A stretch of 64,000 bases of DNA from Cyanobium sp. CH-040 (GCF_024346135.1 NZ_JAGQCJ010000011.1:1-64000); one strand, 5' to 3'; numbered from the stretch's first letter, positions 16,979 through 26,180 are shown. The notes: generated by a model not told the origin, from the letters alone. Program-made: numbers and translations.

Positions 16979-19213
16979 TCAGGACCCAGGCGCACCAGGG
17001 GCACCGAGTAGATCACGCACGGTGTTGCTTGAGGGCTGGAATCCATACCCGAACATGCCGCCATCATCATCATTGATGATGCGGGGCGTCACCATGATCA
17101 CCAGCTCGCGCTTCTCGCGTTGGTTGGTGGTGGCCCGGAAGAACTGACCGATCAGGGGGATATCGCCAAGGATCGGCCACTTGGACACTTCGGAGCGTGT
17201 GAAATCCGAAATTACACCGGTGAGGATCAGGGTCTGACCATCGCGGACCCGCAGGGCTCCGGTGTCCAGACTGCGGATGGTGAGGATGTTCAGTGGCGCA
17301 CCACAACCTTCTGGGGCAGGCTGCTGATCAACAACCGCAGAGACACTTGGCGACAACGTGAAGGTGACGAAACCGTTGTCGTCAATCTTTTCAACCCTGG
17401 CACCCAGCACCAGTCCAGCGGTGGCGAGCTCAGGCGTGCACCCGACTGTTCCTTCAGTGGCCACATTTTCATAGTTGACTACCACATTAGTGCCAACACG
17501 CACCACGCCTTCATTCGCCCTCCGCCGGCCAATCGGGGAATCAATGCTGATATCGCGGATACCCTGCGCGACATCATCCTCAACCTCAGTAACACCAGTT
17601 TCAGAGCCTCCTCGCAAGAGAGAGGCATTTTCCTGAAGGATCAGGGTGGGGCTCGCCAGAAGCTTGGTGTTTCTCGAGATGATCTGAGCTCTCAGGAAAT
17701 TGAAGAACTCATTTTCCGGGTAGGCGAGACCTGGGTTGGGAGCAGGATCACTAAAACCAGCGCTTGGGTTTACCTGAGCAAGATTTGGCCGGAACGCAGG
17801 CGGGAGTGCACGACCAAAAGCTCCCAGCAGAGAGCCCCGATCATTGACGATGAACGTGTCGCCCCAGCGAATGGCGAAGCTGTTGTCGAACTCCGAATTG
17901 TTGCCGAGATCCACATCCAGGATCTTCAGGGAAAGCGCCACCTGACGCTGCCGCAGATCCAACTGCTTCAGATACTGTTCGCCGATGGCCACGATGCTGG
18001 GCGAGCCGATCATCGTGATCGTGCCCAGACGGGTGTCGGTGGTGGCCCTCAGGCCCACCAGGGGTCCCCGGGAGGCGCCGAACTCCCGCACCTGGGTGAC
18101 GGCCTGGGTCTGGGTGGTCTGGGACGCGTTACTGCGGGCCACAAGCTCGGATTCGGTCACACCGGAGGTCACGGAGGTGAGAATCGTGTCCGTCTTGGTG
18201 ATGGTGGCGCCCAGGTTGGCCAGGTAATCGGCCGCTGCGTTGGGGCCCACCTGATTGAGGCGATACACCCGGGAAACCTGGGGGCCGATCCCACTGCCGA
18301 GGGCATTCGGCCCCGCAAAGATCACATTGCCTTCGCGCTTGCCCTGCAGACCGGCCGAGAGGAGGGTGGTGTTGATGGCCGTGGCGTAGCTCTCGTTGCG
18401 GAAGGCCACCGAAATGGGCCGCGACCCGGGCGAGGGGGTGGTACCTGGAGCGCCCTGACTGGAAACCGGATCCTCCACGTAGGCGAAGCCATAGCCCCCC
18501 AGCTGGGCCAGGGCCATCAGGGCATCCTTGGCGGGGGCATTCCTGAGGGTCATCGTCACCGGTGGGCCGGAGACGTTGAGGTAGCCGGGCGCACGCATCG
18601 TCATCGTGCCCACTGCCATGTCGCCCAGTGGCGGGGCCACGGCCCGGGGCTGCAGCGGCGGCGCGTAGGTGGGCAGCGGCACGGCGCCGGGCTGGGTGAG
18701 GTTCGGCCGGTTCACCTGCAGCCGGGCCTGGGGCACCGGCGAGGCGAAGGTGAGGATCAGATCGCGCCCGTCGGAGCTCACCACCGGCCGGCCCAGGGTC
18801 ATGCCAGGGGCCGCATCCACCTGCAGCAGGTAGGAGGTGCCCGAGCCCGCAAGACTCACCGACTGAAGACCAAGCTCGGGAAACGACAGCTGCTGCGGAC
18901 CGCTGCGCAAACCGGAAGGCGCCGCCAGCACCAGACGCCCCTGCCAGCCCGACGGCGTGGTGGACTGCTGCAGCTGGGGGCTGGCGCCGGCACCCTCGAT
19001 CACCAGCTCCACCGCGTCGGGAAAGCGGCGCACGTTCAGCTGGAGAGGGCCGGCGTCGGCCCGGGGCGACTGTTGCGAGGCAGATGGCCGGGGTGCGCTC
19101 TCCCCGCGCCGGAACGCCTGGGCATGGGCCTGGCCCTCGGCCAGCACCAGGCTGGTGGTGGTGCCGGCAGCCAGCACCGCAGCCAGGAATCGAGAGCGAC
19201 GGAAGCTGGACAC
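16979..19213 (-). CDS. pilQ: Type IV pilus secretin
   Basis: Forms the outer-membrane pore through which the type IV pilus or competence pilus passes. The 744-residue protein has a signal peptide (residues 1 to about 32, ending AHA), an AMIN-like peptidoglycan-binding region (LQLNVRRFPDAVELVIEG), an STN/N0 region (MTLRNAPAKDALMALAQLGGYG), and the C-terminal secretin domain with VRDGQTLILTGVI, WPILGDIPLIGQFF and RELVIMVTPRII. The GTG at 19213 was chosen because a good signal peptide follows; an in-frame TTG at 19288 abuts pilO and would add 25 residues. Last gene of pilM-N-O-Q; no pilP is seen. Confidence 0.94.
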   Translation of the reverse strand: MSSFRRSRFLAAVLAAGTTTSLVLAEGQAHAQAFRRGESAPRPSASQQSPRADAGPLQLNVRRFPDAVELVIEGAGASPQLQQSTTPSGWQGRLVLAAPSGLRSGPQQLSFPELGLQSVSLAGSGTSYLLQVDAAPGMTLGRPVVSSDGRDLILTFASPVPQARLQVNRPNLTQPGAVPLPTYAPPLQPRAVAPPLGDMAVGTMTMRAPGYLNVSGPPVTMTLRNAPAKDALMALAQLGGYGFAYVEDPVSSQGAPGTTPSPGSRPISVAFRNESYATAINTTLLSAGLQGKREGNVIFAGPNALGSGIGPQVSRVYRLNQVGPNAAADYLANLGATITKTDTILTSVTSGVTESELVARSNASQTTQTQAVTQVREFGASRGPLVGLRATTDTRLGTITMIGSPSIVAIGEQYLKQLDLRQRQVALSLKILDVDLGNNSEFDNSFAIRWGDTFIVNDRGSLLGAFGRALPPAFRPNLAQVNPSAGFSDPAPNPGLAYPENEFFNFLRAQIISRNTKLLASPTLILQENASLLRGGSETGVTEVEDDVAQGIRDISIDSPIGRRRANEGVVRVGTNVVVNYENVATEGTVGCTPELATAGLVLGARVEKIDDNGFVTFTLSPSVSAVVDQQPAPEGCGAPLNILTIRSLDTGALRVRDGQTLILTGVISDFTRSEVSKWPILGDIPLIGQFFRATTNQREKRELVIMVTPRIINDDDGGMFGYGFQPSSNTVRDLLGAPGAPGS

Positions 19214-19290
19214 TGCGAGAACCGGTGAAGTGAAAAAAATGTACCGAGAGCGAACGGTTGAAACAGCCGAGAAAGCCGGATTGTTCAACC

Positions 19291-20085
19291 TCAGGAAGGG
19301 GCCTCAGCGGCAGGGGCAGCAGGGGCCTGGCCCGGCTGCACAGGGTTGGCAGGCGCCGCTCCCTCTGGTGCGGGGGTGTAGTAGGTGAGCTGCAGCTTCA
19401 GCTGCGGCACCGTGGGCTTGGGTGCGTTGGCCGCCGGGGCGGGCGCCCCGGGCGGGGGCGGCACTTCCACCAGGGAGATTGCGAAATTGCTGGGCACCAC
19501 CAGCAGGCTCAGCCGCTCCACCGCTCGCATGAAGGCCAGCAGACTGGGATAGCGCCCCTGGGCTGAAAGCACCACCGATTCCGACTTCAGACCGGCGGCT
19601 TCGAGGGGAGATCTGGGCTTGGCCGCCTCGGCTCCCTCTCCAGCCTTCTCAGCCCCTGCCTGATTCGGGGGAGCGGCACCACCCTGAGCGGCAGGCTCGG
19701 CAGGCGGCGGCGCAGCCACCATCGGTTCGAACAGATCGAGCTGAACGCCGTTGCGGCGCGCCTCCCGGTCCAGCTGGGCCAGGAAGGTCTGGAACTCGCC
19801 GCTGCCCTGGATCAGAGTGAGAATCTTCTGCCGCCGCTGCTCGGCCTGCTCCTGATCCTGGGAGGTCTTGGCCAGCTGGTCCCGCAGCAGGGGCAGCCGC
19901 TGCTCCAGATCGCGGGCCTGCTCGATGCGGCCGGATTTCTCCCGCAGGCTCAACCACTGGGGAACAACGAGGGCTCCGAACACCAGGGCCGACAGCACCG
20001 CCCCAACGCCGATGGGCACGCCGAGCAGCAGCCGGCGCTGGAGCAGTTCCTGATCCCTGTCGACGGTCTGCTGAAGGTTGGTCAT
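19291..20085 (-). CDS. pilO: Type IV pilus assembly protein PilO
   Basis: A 264-residue bitopic inner-membrane protein of the pilus alignment subcomplex. A short cytoplasmic N-terminus is followed by one membrane helix (about residues 22-42), a coiled coil (residues 47-90, rich in Glu, Gln and Arg), then a ferredoxin-like periplasmic domain interrupted by an Ala/Pro/Gly-rich insertion at about 125-155 and a Pro/Ala-rich tail. The start overlaps the pilN stop by 4 bp, indicating translational coupling. PilN and PilO form a heterodimer that connects PilM to the secretin. Confidence 0.85.
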   Translation of the reverse strand: MTNLQQTVDRDQELLQRRLLLGVPIGVGAVLSALVFGALVVPQWLSLREKSGRIEQARDLEQRLPLLRDQLAKTSQDQEQAEQRRQKILTLIQGSGEFQTFLAQLDREARRNGVQLDLFEPMVAAPPPAEPAAQGGAAPPNQAGAEKAGEGAEAAKPRSPLEAAGLKSESVVLSAQGRYPSLLAFMRAVERLSLLVVPSNFAISLVEVPPPPGAPAPAANAPKPTVPQLKLQLTYYTPAPEGAAPANPVQPGQAPAAPAAEAPS

Positions 20086-20801
20086 TGCAGGAGGCCCTCC
20101 TGCTGGAGCAGGGCCAGGCGCCGGGCCAGGCCATCGGATCCCAGTTCCTCGAGGATCACCTTCTCGGCGGCCGGGGGAATGGCCGGCCGGAAGCCCACCT
20201 GCAGCTCGAAGTCCACCGCGTCGGCTGCAGATACCTGGGTGCCGGAACCGGATGCCGGCGCCTGACGGGAACCCTTCACCAGCCGCACCGCGTTGGGATC
20301 CACCAGCGGCGATCGCCGCAGATCGAGCTGCAGGGCATTGATGCGCTCGAAGGCCTGCGGGTCGCGGGCCACGCCCTTCATGGTGATCCCGCCGCCCGCC
20401 TCGCTGGCATCGGTGAGCTGCACGCCCTGGGGCACCCGCAGCTGGATGTCACGCATCAGTGCGGAGCCGGAGCGGGAACTCACCAGACCCTTCACCAGTT
20501 CCTGGTTGGCCATGTTGAGCTGGTTGAGACGGGCGCGCTCGGTCTGCAGGCGGGATTCGAACTGCTCCACCTCCGCCTCCAGGGTGGAGATCCGGTCCAG
20601 CTGGGCGGAAACCATGGCGGAACGCAGGCCGAGCAGCGCCGCCACGCCCAGGGTCAGACCCAGCAGGGCAGCGCCGATGATCGTTCCCTTGAGCAGGGTC
20701 TCCCGGGTCTGGGCTGCGGCCTCCCGGGGCTCGGGCAGCCCCAGTTCCTGACGCTTCTCCCAGAGCAGATCGAAGGGTGTGGTGCCCGTGGTCGTGCTCA
20801 T
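20082..20801 (-). CDS. pilN: Type IV pilus assembly protein PilN
   Basis: A 239-residue bitopic protein with a cytoplasmic N-terminus (FDLLWEKRQELGLPEP), a membrane helix at about 37-60, a coiled coil at about 68-105 and a periplasmic ferredoxin-like fold (VPQGVQLTDASEAGGGITMKGVARDP). Order and overlaps (4 bp with pilM and 4 bp with pilO) match PilN of cyanobacterial pilMNO operons. The N-terminal cytoplasmic stretch would contact PilM. Confidence 0.85.
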   Translation of the reverse strand: MSTTTGTTPFDLLWEKRQELGLPEPREAAAQTRETLLKGTIIGAALLGLTLGVAALLGLRSAMVSAQLDRISTLEAEVEQFESRLQTERARLNQLNMANQELVKGLVSSRSGSALMRDIQLRVPQGVQLTDASEAGGGITMKGVARDPQAFERINALQLDLRRSPLVDPNAVRLVKGSRQAPASGSGTQVSAADAVDFELQVGFRPAIPPAAEKVILEELGSDGLARRLALLQQEGLLQ

Positions 20802-21676
20802 CTTGCCTGCTCCAGCATTCCCAGACCCCGCAGATGCAGCGAACCGTAGTCGCCGCGGTCGGCGATTTCCAGCGGGAGCCCCAGCTGCTCCTCGATGGCG
20901 CCACCGCCCTCGAGCGGTTCAGCCAGGATCAGCCGCACACCGGAGGCGCCCAGCGCGCTGCGGCAGAAGCCGAGCGCCTGGCGCAGCACGGGAATGAGCT
21001 GATCGATCGCCAGGGGCAGGATGCGCTCGTATTCCGGAATGCCGTCGCGCCACACCACCAGCTGGCAGTCGCTGGTGGTGGGCTGGAGCAGCGCCACCAG
21101 CTCTCCGGGGGTGGCCTGCTCGAGCGTCGGTTGCAGGGCGGCCATCAGCGCGGCCTGGGCGGGGATCAGGTGGCGCAGGTTGCCGCCGGCGATGGCGAAC
21201 ACGTCGATCCAGGCCTCCACCGCCGCGCGCGCGGCACCGGCGAGCAGCGAACAGGAGCCCGTGCCCGGCAGGGGGCGCACATCCAGAAAGGCCTCAGTGA
21301 GGGCAAAGGGCAGGCCCAGGTTCGAGCCGCGGGCGCGCAGCGCCGCCACCGGGTCTGCGGGTTCGCGGCGGTCAGGCCACTGGATCACCCGCCACTCGCT
21401 CAGCACCCGCGGCAGCGCCACCACCAGGCCGGCGTAGGGACGGCTGTGCTCCAGCAGCAGGTCGCCGATGAAGTCACCCAGGGCGTCACGCACCACCGGC
21501 ACCCCATCGCGCAGGGTGCGTGCCGGCACCGGCGCCGTCCAGAGCGGCTCCAAGGGGTTGCCGGCCTTGAGCGCCTGGCCGATCAGCAGCTGGGGCTGGC
21601 TGAAGTCGAGCAGCAGCGTCTGGGGGAAGAGTTCCGCCCGCAGCGGCAGCCACCGCTCCCTGATCCCGGACAGCAC
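20798..21676 (-). CDS. pilM: PilM-like actin-fold type IV pilus assembly protein
   Basis: Assigned mainly by position directly upstream of pilN (4-bp overlap). The protein (about 292 residues) has no membrane segment, consistent with cytoplasmic PilM. It is divergent: parts of an actin-like fold are recognisable (PYAGLVVALPRVLSEWRVIQW, LLQPTTSDCQLVVWRDG, and a C-terminal ASGVRLILAEPLEGG), but the ATP-binding motifs of PilM/FtsA are not obvious. The start is doubtful: a GTG at 21676 avoids overlapping pyrD, while a TTG at 21763 or a GTG at 21751 would extend into it. Confidence 0.7.
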   Translation of the reverse strand: MLSGIRERWLPLRAELFPQTLLLDFSQPQLLIGQALKAGNPLEPLWTAPVPARTLRDGVPVVRDALGDFIGDLLLEHSRPYAGLVVALPRVLSEWRVIQWPDRREPADPVAALRARGSNLGLPFALTEAFLDVRPLPGTGSCSLLAGAARAAVEAWIDVFAIAGGNLRHLIPAQAALMAALQPTLEQATPGELVALLQPTTSDCQLVVWRDGIPEYERILPLAIDQLIPVLRQALGFCRSALGASGVRLILAEPLEGGGAIEEQLGLPLEIADRGDYGSLHLRGLGMLEQAR

Positions 21677-21716
21677 CAAGGGTCGGCTGTGCGAATGGGC
21701 AGAACCTACCCGAGTT

Positions 21717-22910
21717 TCAGCGCCATGCCAGCCCCGAGCCGACAGCTTCACCAATGTGCGCAAGGCCGTGCCGATCGAGCTGCCGGCCCAGACCCTCCAG
21801 AATCCCCGGCACCAGCGCCGGGCCCCGGTAGATCCAGCCCGTGTACAGCTGCACCAGGGAGGCGCCGGCGGCGATCCGCTCCCAGGCCGCCTCGGCGGAA
21901 TCGATCCCGCCCACGCCGATCAGCGGCAGGGCCGGCCCGGCGGTGGCCCGCAGGCGGCGCAGCACCTCCAGGGCCCGCTGGCGCAGGGGGGCGCCGCTCA
22001 GTCCACCGGCCTCCTCGGCCAGGGTGCGGCCGGTCTGGGGCAACCGCCTCTCCTCCAGCCCGAGCCGGTCCAGGCTGGTGTTCACGGCGATCACACCGGC
22101 CAGCCCCTCCTGAAAGGCCAGCCGGGCGATGGCGTCGATGGCGTCATCCTCCAGGTCGGGGGCGATCTTCACCAGCAGCGGCGGACATCCCGGCAGGCGC
22201 CGCAGCCGCTCCACCAGCCGCCGCAGCAGCACCTCGTCCTGCAGGTCCCGCAGCCCCGGGGTGTTGGGCGAGCTCACGTTGATCACCGCGTAGTCAGCCA
22301 GGGGCGCCAGCACCTCCAGCGAGGCGGCGTAGTCGTCGGGCGCCTGCTCCAGCGGGGTGGTCTTCGACTTGCCCAGGTTGATGCCCAGCACCGCCGGGCG
22401 CTGGCCGGGCGGCGCCAGGCGCTGGCGCTCCAGCAGACGCCGGCAGGCCTGGGCACCGCGGTTGTTGAAGCCCATGCGGTTGAGGGCCGCCCGCTCGGCC
22501 GCCAGGCGGAACAGGCGCGGGCGCGGATTGCCGCCCTGGGCATGCCAGGTGATCGTGCCCAGCTCGGCGAAGCCGAAGCCGAACAGGTGCCAGATGGCGG
22601 CGGCGACGCCGTTCTTGTCGAAACCGGCCGCCAGGCCCACGGGATTGGCGAAGCGGCAGCCGAACAGGGTCTGCTCCAGCCGCGGATCCTGGTGGCGCAG
22701 TTCGGCGCCGAGCCCGGCCAGCACCCCGCTCACCAGCGGCCAGTCGCGCCGCAGCGACGCCTGGGCCAGGGCCGCCAGGCTGAGCTGGCTGAGCTGCTCG
22801 GCGTCGGCGCCCTCGTCCCGGCTGAGCAACGGACCGACGAGGCGTTCGTAGAGCGGACCGGTGCGCCGCCCGTCGGCTCCATCGCCTGGCCTCGCCATCG
22901 CCTGCTTCAC
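21717..22910 (-). CDS. pyrD: Dihydroorotate dehydrogenase (quinone)
   Basis: Oxidises dihydroorotate to orotate in pyrimidine synthesis, passing electrons to quinone at the membrane. The 397-residue class 2 enzyme has the N-terminal helical extension, [15 protein letters not shown] near residue 87, NRMGFNNRG, the catalytic serine in [18 protein letters not shown] and the phosphate-binding LIGVGGI plus LVQLYTG. The start overlaps the rnhA stop by 4 bp (ATGA). The stop is close to or inside the 5' end of pilM. Confidence 0.95.
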   Translation of the reverse strand: MKQAMARPGDGADGRRTGPLYERLVGPLLSRDEGADAEQLSQLSLAALAQASLRRDWPLVSGVLAGLGAELRHQDPRLEQTLFGCRFANPVGLAAGFDKNGVAAAIWHLFGFGFAELGTITWHAQGGNPRPRLFRLAAERAALNRMGFNNRGAQACRRLLERQRLAPPGQRPAVLGINLGKSKTTPLEQAPDDYAASLEVLAPLADYAVINVSSPNTPGLRDLQDEVLLRRLVERLRRLPGCPPLLVKIAPDLEDDAIDAIARLAFQEGLAGVIAVNTSLDRLGLEERRLPQTGRTLAEEAGGLSGAPLRQRALEVLRRLRATAGPALPLIGVGGIDSAEAAWERIAAGASLVQLYTGWIYRGPALVPGILEGLGRQLDRHGLAHIGEAVGSGLAWR

Positions 22911-23680
22911 TCCGCCAGCCCCTGCCGCTGCGGCAATCCTGGCGTCCCGCGCCGCAGGCGCCAGCGGCCGTCAGCCAGGGGCTCCACCTGCCAGTCGCGC
23001 CAGGTCCAGGCCGCGCTGCGGCGCTCGAGGCTGCTCAGGGGCTGCTGCACCAGCTGGGCCAGCTCCACCAGGGTGAGGCCATGGCCGCCGCTGGCGAGCC
23101 GGTCAGCCAGCTCCAGGCGGCTGAGCAGCCGCTGCAGCTCCGCCGGGGCGGGATCGTCGGCGCCGCCGGCAGGGCCGGCGGGCGTGGCGGGCGTGGCGGG
23201 AGTGGAGAGGGTGGCCAGCCGGGGCCGCTGACCACGGGAGAAGGCGACGGCGATGGCATCGCAGCGGTCGTTGTCCGGATCGCCGCTGTGGCCGCGCACA
23301 TGCCGCAGGGGCACATCCGGCAGGCGGGCACGGTCGAGCTGCTCCCACAGATCGCGGTTGAGCACGGGCGCTCCGGCGGCCGTGCGCCAGCCCTTGCGCT
23401 TCCAGCCCGCCAGCCACTGGCCCAGGCCGTCCACCAGATAGCGGCTGTCGGTGCGGATCACCAGATCGGGGTGGCGGGGCAGGGACCGCAGGGCCTCCAT
23501 CAGGGCCAGGGCGGCCGTCAGCTCCATGCGGTTGTTGGTGGTGGCGGGCTCGGCCCCGCCGAACTCCTGCTGCGAACCATCCTCGAAGCGGATCAGGGCG
23601 CCCCAGCCGCCCGGCCCCGGATTGCCGCTGCAGGCGCCGTCGCAGGCCGCAGCCACCACCCGCAGAGGCTCATTCGCCAC
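22907..23680 (-). CDS. rnhA: Ribonuclease HI with C-terminal extension
   Basis: Degrades the RNA strand of RNA-DNA hybrids. Residues 1 to about 150 form a complete RNase HI domain with catalytic Asp14 ([11 protein letters not shown]), Glu (NRMELTAAL), Asp ([11 protein letters not shown]) and the [13 protein letters not shown] motif. A further 100 or so residues follow: an Ala/Pro/Thr linker and a helical region ([16 protein letters not shown]) ending in a Trp-rich strand segment. Standard RNase HI is about 155 residues, so the tail is extra; its role is unknown. Overlaps pyrD by 4 bp. Confidence 0.93.
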   Translation of the reverse strand: MANEPLRVVAAACDGACSGNPGPGGWGALIRFEDGSQQEFGGAEPATTNNRMELTAALALMEALRSLPRHPDLVIRTDSRYLVDGLGQWLAGWKRKGWRTAAGAPVLNRDLWEQLDRARLPDVPLRHVRGHSGDPDNDRCDAIAVAFSRGQRPRLATLSTPATPATPAGPAGGADDPAPAELQRLLSRLELADRLASGGHGLTLVELAQLVQQPLSSLERRSAAWTWRDWQVEPLADGRWRLRRGTPGLPQRQGLAE

Positions 23681-23749
23681 TGGACAAATCCCCGTTCTCG
23701 GCTAGACAGACTGCCTGATCTTCACCAGGCCCCCGGGGCAGAAGCACAC

Positions 23750-24571
23750 ATGTCCCTCAGGTTTCCGGCTCCCAGCATCCCGTCCATCCGGTTCGGGCGC
23801 CGCCACCTGGCCGCCGCGGCCGCCACGGCGCTGCTGGCGCCGGCCCTGCCCCAGCAGCTGGCGAGGGCGGCCGCACCCTTCGGCAGCACCCCGGTCGAGG
23901 CCGACCGCGTCATCGCCCTGGCCCAGCCGCTCAGCGGCGGCCGCTGGAACCTGGTGGTGCTGGAGCAGCTGCAGCCGGCGCCCCCCTGCTGGCGCCGCAA
24001 CGCCGATGGCACGGTGGACAGCTTCGAGACCCACCAGCCCGCCAGCGTCTGCGGCCGCTTCGCCTCCAGCAACGACTTCTCACTGCGAATCGCCGGCGAC
24101 GATCTGCGTCACCCCTGGCGCCTCCGGCTGGAGAGCCGCAACGACCAGCTGGAGCTGCTGGCCACCAGCCCGGAGAGCCCCACACCGCTGGTGGTGGGCA
24201 GCGGACCGGTCGCCGGCGACAGGCCGGTGGCTCTGGATCTTGCCGATGGCTGGACCCTGGAGCGGCGTCAGTTCGAGGGCCGCAGCCTGAACCATCTCTA
24301 TCTGTCGAACGCCGAGCCCCTGCCGGTGCTGCTGGCCCGGGCCAATGCCGGCAACGGCCTGCTGCTCGGCCGGGCCACGCCGCCGCCGCCGCCCCCCAGC
24401 CCCCTGCAGGCCGCCACCAGCCTCGCGGCCGCGCCCCGCACCGGTTCCCGGCTGTCGCGCCTGGAGAGTCTGCGGCTGGGCCGTTCCGCTGACCGCTCCC
24501 CCGCAGAGGAGTCCGGCCAGCTCTCCGGCAGCGGCGTGATCGCCCTGCAGGTGGTTCCCTACCGCCCCTGA
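23750..24571 (+). CDS. DUF3747 domain-containing exported protein
   Basis: A 273-residue cyanobacteria-specific protein. Residues 1 to about 42 are a long signal sequence with an Arg-Arg pair before the hydrophobic stretch, so the Tat route is possible. The mature part matches DUF3747: AQPLSGGRWNLVVLEQ, a PPCWRRNADGTVDSFE segment, VCGRFASSNDFSLRIAGDDL and GWTLERRQFEGRSLNHLYL. Two Cys residues (in PPCW and VCGRF) could pair outside the cytoplasm. The Ala/Pro/Ser-rich tail looks disordered. Function is unknown; periplasmic or surface location is inferred. Start ATG 23750. Confidence 0.82.
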   Translation: MSLRFPAPSIPSIRFGRRHLAAAAATALLAPALPQQLARAAAPFGSTPVEADRVIALAQPLSGGRWNLVVLEQLQPAPPCWRRNADGTVDSFETHQPASVCGRFASSNDFSLRIAGDDLRHPWRLRLESRNDQLELLATSPESPTPLVVGSGPVAGDRPVALDLADGWTLERRQFEGRSLNHLYLSNAEPLPVLLARANAGNGLLLGRATPPPPPPSPLQAATSLAAAPRTGSRLSRLESLRLGRSADRSPAEESGQLSGSGVIALQVVPYRP

Positions 24572-24599
24572 GCCCAGTTGAGCGAGTGTCCTCCGCCCC

Positions 24600-24628
24600 T
24601 TGCCCGGCCCAGGTCCACCCCCTAGCTT
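24600..24628 (+). promoter_or_regulatory. Candidate promoter of the Yfr2-like sRNA
   Basis: TTGCCC (24600-24605) and TAGCTT (24623-24628) are spaced by 17 bp. The predicted start about 7 nt after the -10 box falls at 24635, exactly where the structured, conserved-looking RNA begins. Confidence 0.5.
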
Positions 24629-24634
24629 GCCCTT

Positions 24635-24733
24635 GTGTGAGGAGTGCGGAACGACCACTCCGGGGTCGAAACGAGGACAGACTCCCGGAGCTCGTTCCAA
24701 TCTTCAGCCCTGCCTTCGGCGGGGTTTTTTTTT
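24635..24733 (+). ncRNA. Candidate small RNA, Yfr2-family-like
   Basis: About 99 nt with its own promoter and terminator. It starts with GTGTGAGGAGT (24635-24645), the exact complement of the unpaired ACUCCUCACAC motif of the cyanobacterial sRNA Yfr1. Then comes a two-part hairpin: GGAACGA with TCGTTCC (24648-24654 and 24692-24698) and CTCCGGG with CCCGGAG (24658-24664 and 24684-24690), with a 19-nt loop containing cgaaacgaggacag. It ends in a strong terminator. A structured stem-loop with a GAAAC-type loop and a 3' terminator is what I know of the Yfr2 (Cyano-1) family; the family name is an inference not checked against a covariance model. Confidence 0.6.
24708..24733 (+). terminator. Rho-independent terminator of the sRNA
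   Basis: CCCTGCC and GGCGGGG pair over 7 positions (one G-U) around a 3-nt loop and are followed by nine T residues. It would end the sRNA and any readthrough from the DUF3747 gene. Confidence 0.85.
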
Positions 24734-24952
24734 GCCTGGGCGTTGTGTTGACCAGGCGGTCGCCCTGGCTTGGTGGTGGCCCCGTTCTGGTGGTCGCCCC
24801 GATCTGCCCTGGCGCTGCTCCAGGCCCTGGGCAACGGCTGAGGGCAAAAGCTGAGGGCATGAAAAAGCCGGCCCCTGATGGGACCGGCACGGCCGCTGCC
24901 GGTGGCAGCGATGCCGATCAGAGCGCCGATCAGAGCACTGGGGCGATCACTA
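24734..24952. other. Intergenic region between the sRNA and rplL
   Basis: No gene is seen here. The stretch holds the terminator of the minus-strand rplJ-rplL unit (24862-24888). The rest is GC-rich with no convincing open frame or further structure. Confidence 0.6.
24862..24888 (-). terminator. Rho-independent terminator of rplJ-rplL
   Basis: Read on the minus strand, GCCGGTCCC and GGGGCCGGC form a 9-bp stem (one G-U) with the loop ATCA, followed by five T residues. It is 64 bp after the rplL stop and matches a strong intrinsic terminator for an abundant transcript. Confidence 0.88.
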
Positions 24953-25342
24953 TCACTTGATGGTGACCTTGCCGCCGGCCTCCTCGATGGCCTTCTTGAG
25001 GGCTTCGGCGTCGGCCTTGGAGATGCCCTCCTTGACGGCCTTGGGAGCAGCCTCCACGAGGGCCTTGGCGTCGCCCAGGCCCAGGCCGGTGGCTTCGCGC
25101 ACGGCCTTGAGCACCTTGATCTTGGCGGCGGCGTCGAAGCCGTCGAGGATCACGTCGAATTCGGTCTTCTCCTCAACGGCTTCAGCGGCAGCCCCACCGG
25201 CGGCGGGAGCGGCCATCACGACGCCGGCGGAAGCGGCGGCGGAAACACCGAAGGCCTCCTCGATCTGCTTGACGAGCTCGGAGGCTTCCAGCAGCGAGAG
25301 GGTCTTGAGTTGGTCGAGAATCTGGTCAGTGGTAGCGGACAT
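24953..25342 (-). CDS. rplL: 50S ribosomal protein L7/L12
   Basis: Forms the flexible ribosomal stalk that recruits translation GTPases. The 129-residue protein has the N-terminal dimerisation helices (residues 1-32), an Ala/Gly hinge (35-54) and the conserved C-terminal domain ([25 protein letters not shown] and [12 protein letters not shown]). It follows rplJ by 77 bp on the minus strand and is ended by a strong terminator. Confidence 0.98.
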   Translation of the reverse strand: MSATTDQILDQLKTLSLLEASELVKQIEEAFGVSAAASAGVVMAAPAAGGAAAEAVEEKTEFDVILDGFDAAAKIKVLKAVREATGLGLGDAKALVEAAPKAVKEGISKADAEALKKAIEEAGGKVTIK

Positions 25343-25419
25343 GGTTGGGAATCAGCAACAGATCTGTGGAAAACAGTCGGATCGAAGGAGCGCGGCGGGA
25401 CCGGTGACGGCGGCTGGCC

Positions 25420-25953
25420 TCAGGAGGCCGAACCCTCGCCCTCGGCGTGCTGGCGGAGCGCCCGGGCGAGACCGGAGGGAACCTCGTTGATGCCCACGGC
25501 AACCTTGGTGGCCACGGCGTTGATCGCACCGGCGATCTGGGCCATGAGCACCTCCTTGGAGGGCAGATCCCCGATGGCCTTGATGTCGTTCTGGGAGAGG
25601 AGCTTGCCTTCGAACAGGCCTCCCTTCACCTCCGACTTCTTGGTGTCCTTCTGGAAGGACTGCAGGGCCTTCACCGCACCGCCGACGTCGCCCTTGACGA
25701 GCACGAAGGCGTTGGTGCCGGTGAGCAGGGATTCGAGGTCCGACCAGGCGCTGTCACCATCAATGGCCCGGCGCATCAAGGTGTTCTTGGTCACCTTGCA
25801 GATGCCGTTGCTGGCCTGCAGACGGGTGCGCAGGTCAGACATCTCCTTGATGGTCAGGCCCTTGTAATCGAGGACCAGCGCCATTTCGGCTTCACCGAGG
25901 AGCCCCTTGAGCTCTTCGACGATCTGTTGCTTGTTCTCCAGAGTGCGGCCCAT
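25420..25953 (-). CDS. rplJ: 50S ribosomal protein L10
   Basis: Base of the ribosomal stalk, binding 23S rRNA and L12 dimers. The 177-residue protein has the expected N-terminus ([18 protein letters not shown]), the [14 protein letters not shown] segment and the C-terminal helix that holds L12. The internal ATG at 25953 is preferred to one 12 codons upstream, as homologues begin here. It is usually directly behind rplA; here about 4.6 kb separate them, so it must have its own promoter. Confidence 0.97.
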   Translation of the reverse strand: MGRTLENKQQIVEELKGLLGEAEMALVLDYKGLTIKEMSDLRTRLQASNGICKVTKNTLMRRAIDGDSAWSDLESLLTGTNAFVLVKGDVGGAVKALQSFQKDTKKSEVKGGLFEGKLLSQNDIKAIGDLPSKEVLMAQIAGAINAVATKVAVGINEVPSGLARALRQHAEGEGSAS

Positions 25954-26180
25954 GGGATGAGGAACGGATCGGGGGAACAAGCTGGGCATGCGGCCCTGGA
26001 CGGTGGCCGGGGAGATTCAGGGAATCACCGCCCGGACCTCGAGGCCGCTGCACGTTCCGCTGCCGATCCGCTCGCCGGCGGCATGGCGCCGCTGCTGCAC
26101 GGGAGGCTGAAACCTGTCGCGTTCACCTCGGCGGGACTTACGCCTGGGCGATGCGCTGGCCGAGGACCGGTCGACGGATC
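25954..26180 (-). promoter_or_regulatory. rplJ 5' region, candidate L10 autoregulatory leader
   Basis: A gap of about 250 bp upstream of rplJ with several GC-rich inverted segments and a small hairpin (GATTC and GAATC) near 26012-26024. In bacteria this position commonly holds the L10 leader, an mRNA element bound by L10-L12. I see parts that could fit (a CCTCCCGTGCAGCAG stretch on the minus strand) but cannot fold or align it reliably. Confidence 0.3.

Noticed and set aside
17120-19228. Plus-strand open frame of about 700 codons opposite pilQ
   Set aside because: It is the mirror of the secretin gene, whose motifs are clear on the minus strand.
24570-24650. Yfr1 sRNA on the minus strand, because the strand reads ACTCCTCACAC
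   Set aside because: The motif is not followed by the GC-rich hairpin and U-run that end Yfr1. On the plus strand the same site starts a well-structured RNA with its own promoter and terminator, so it is better explained as a Yfr1-complementary sequence.
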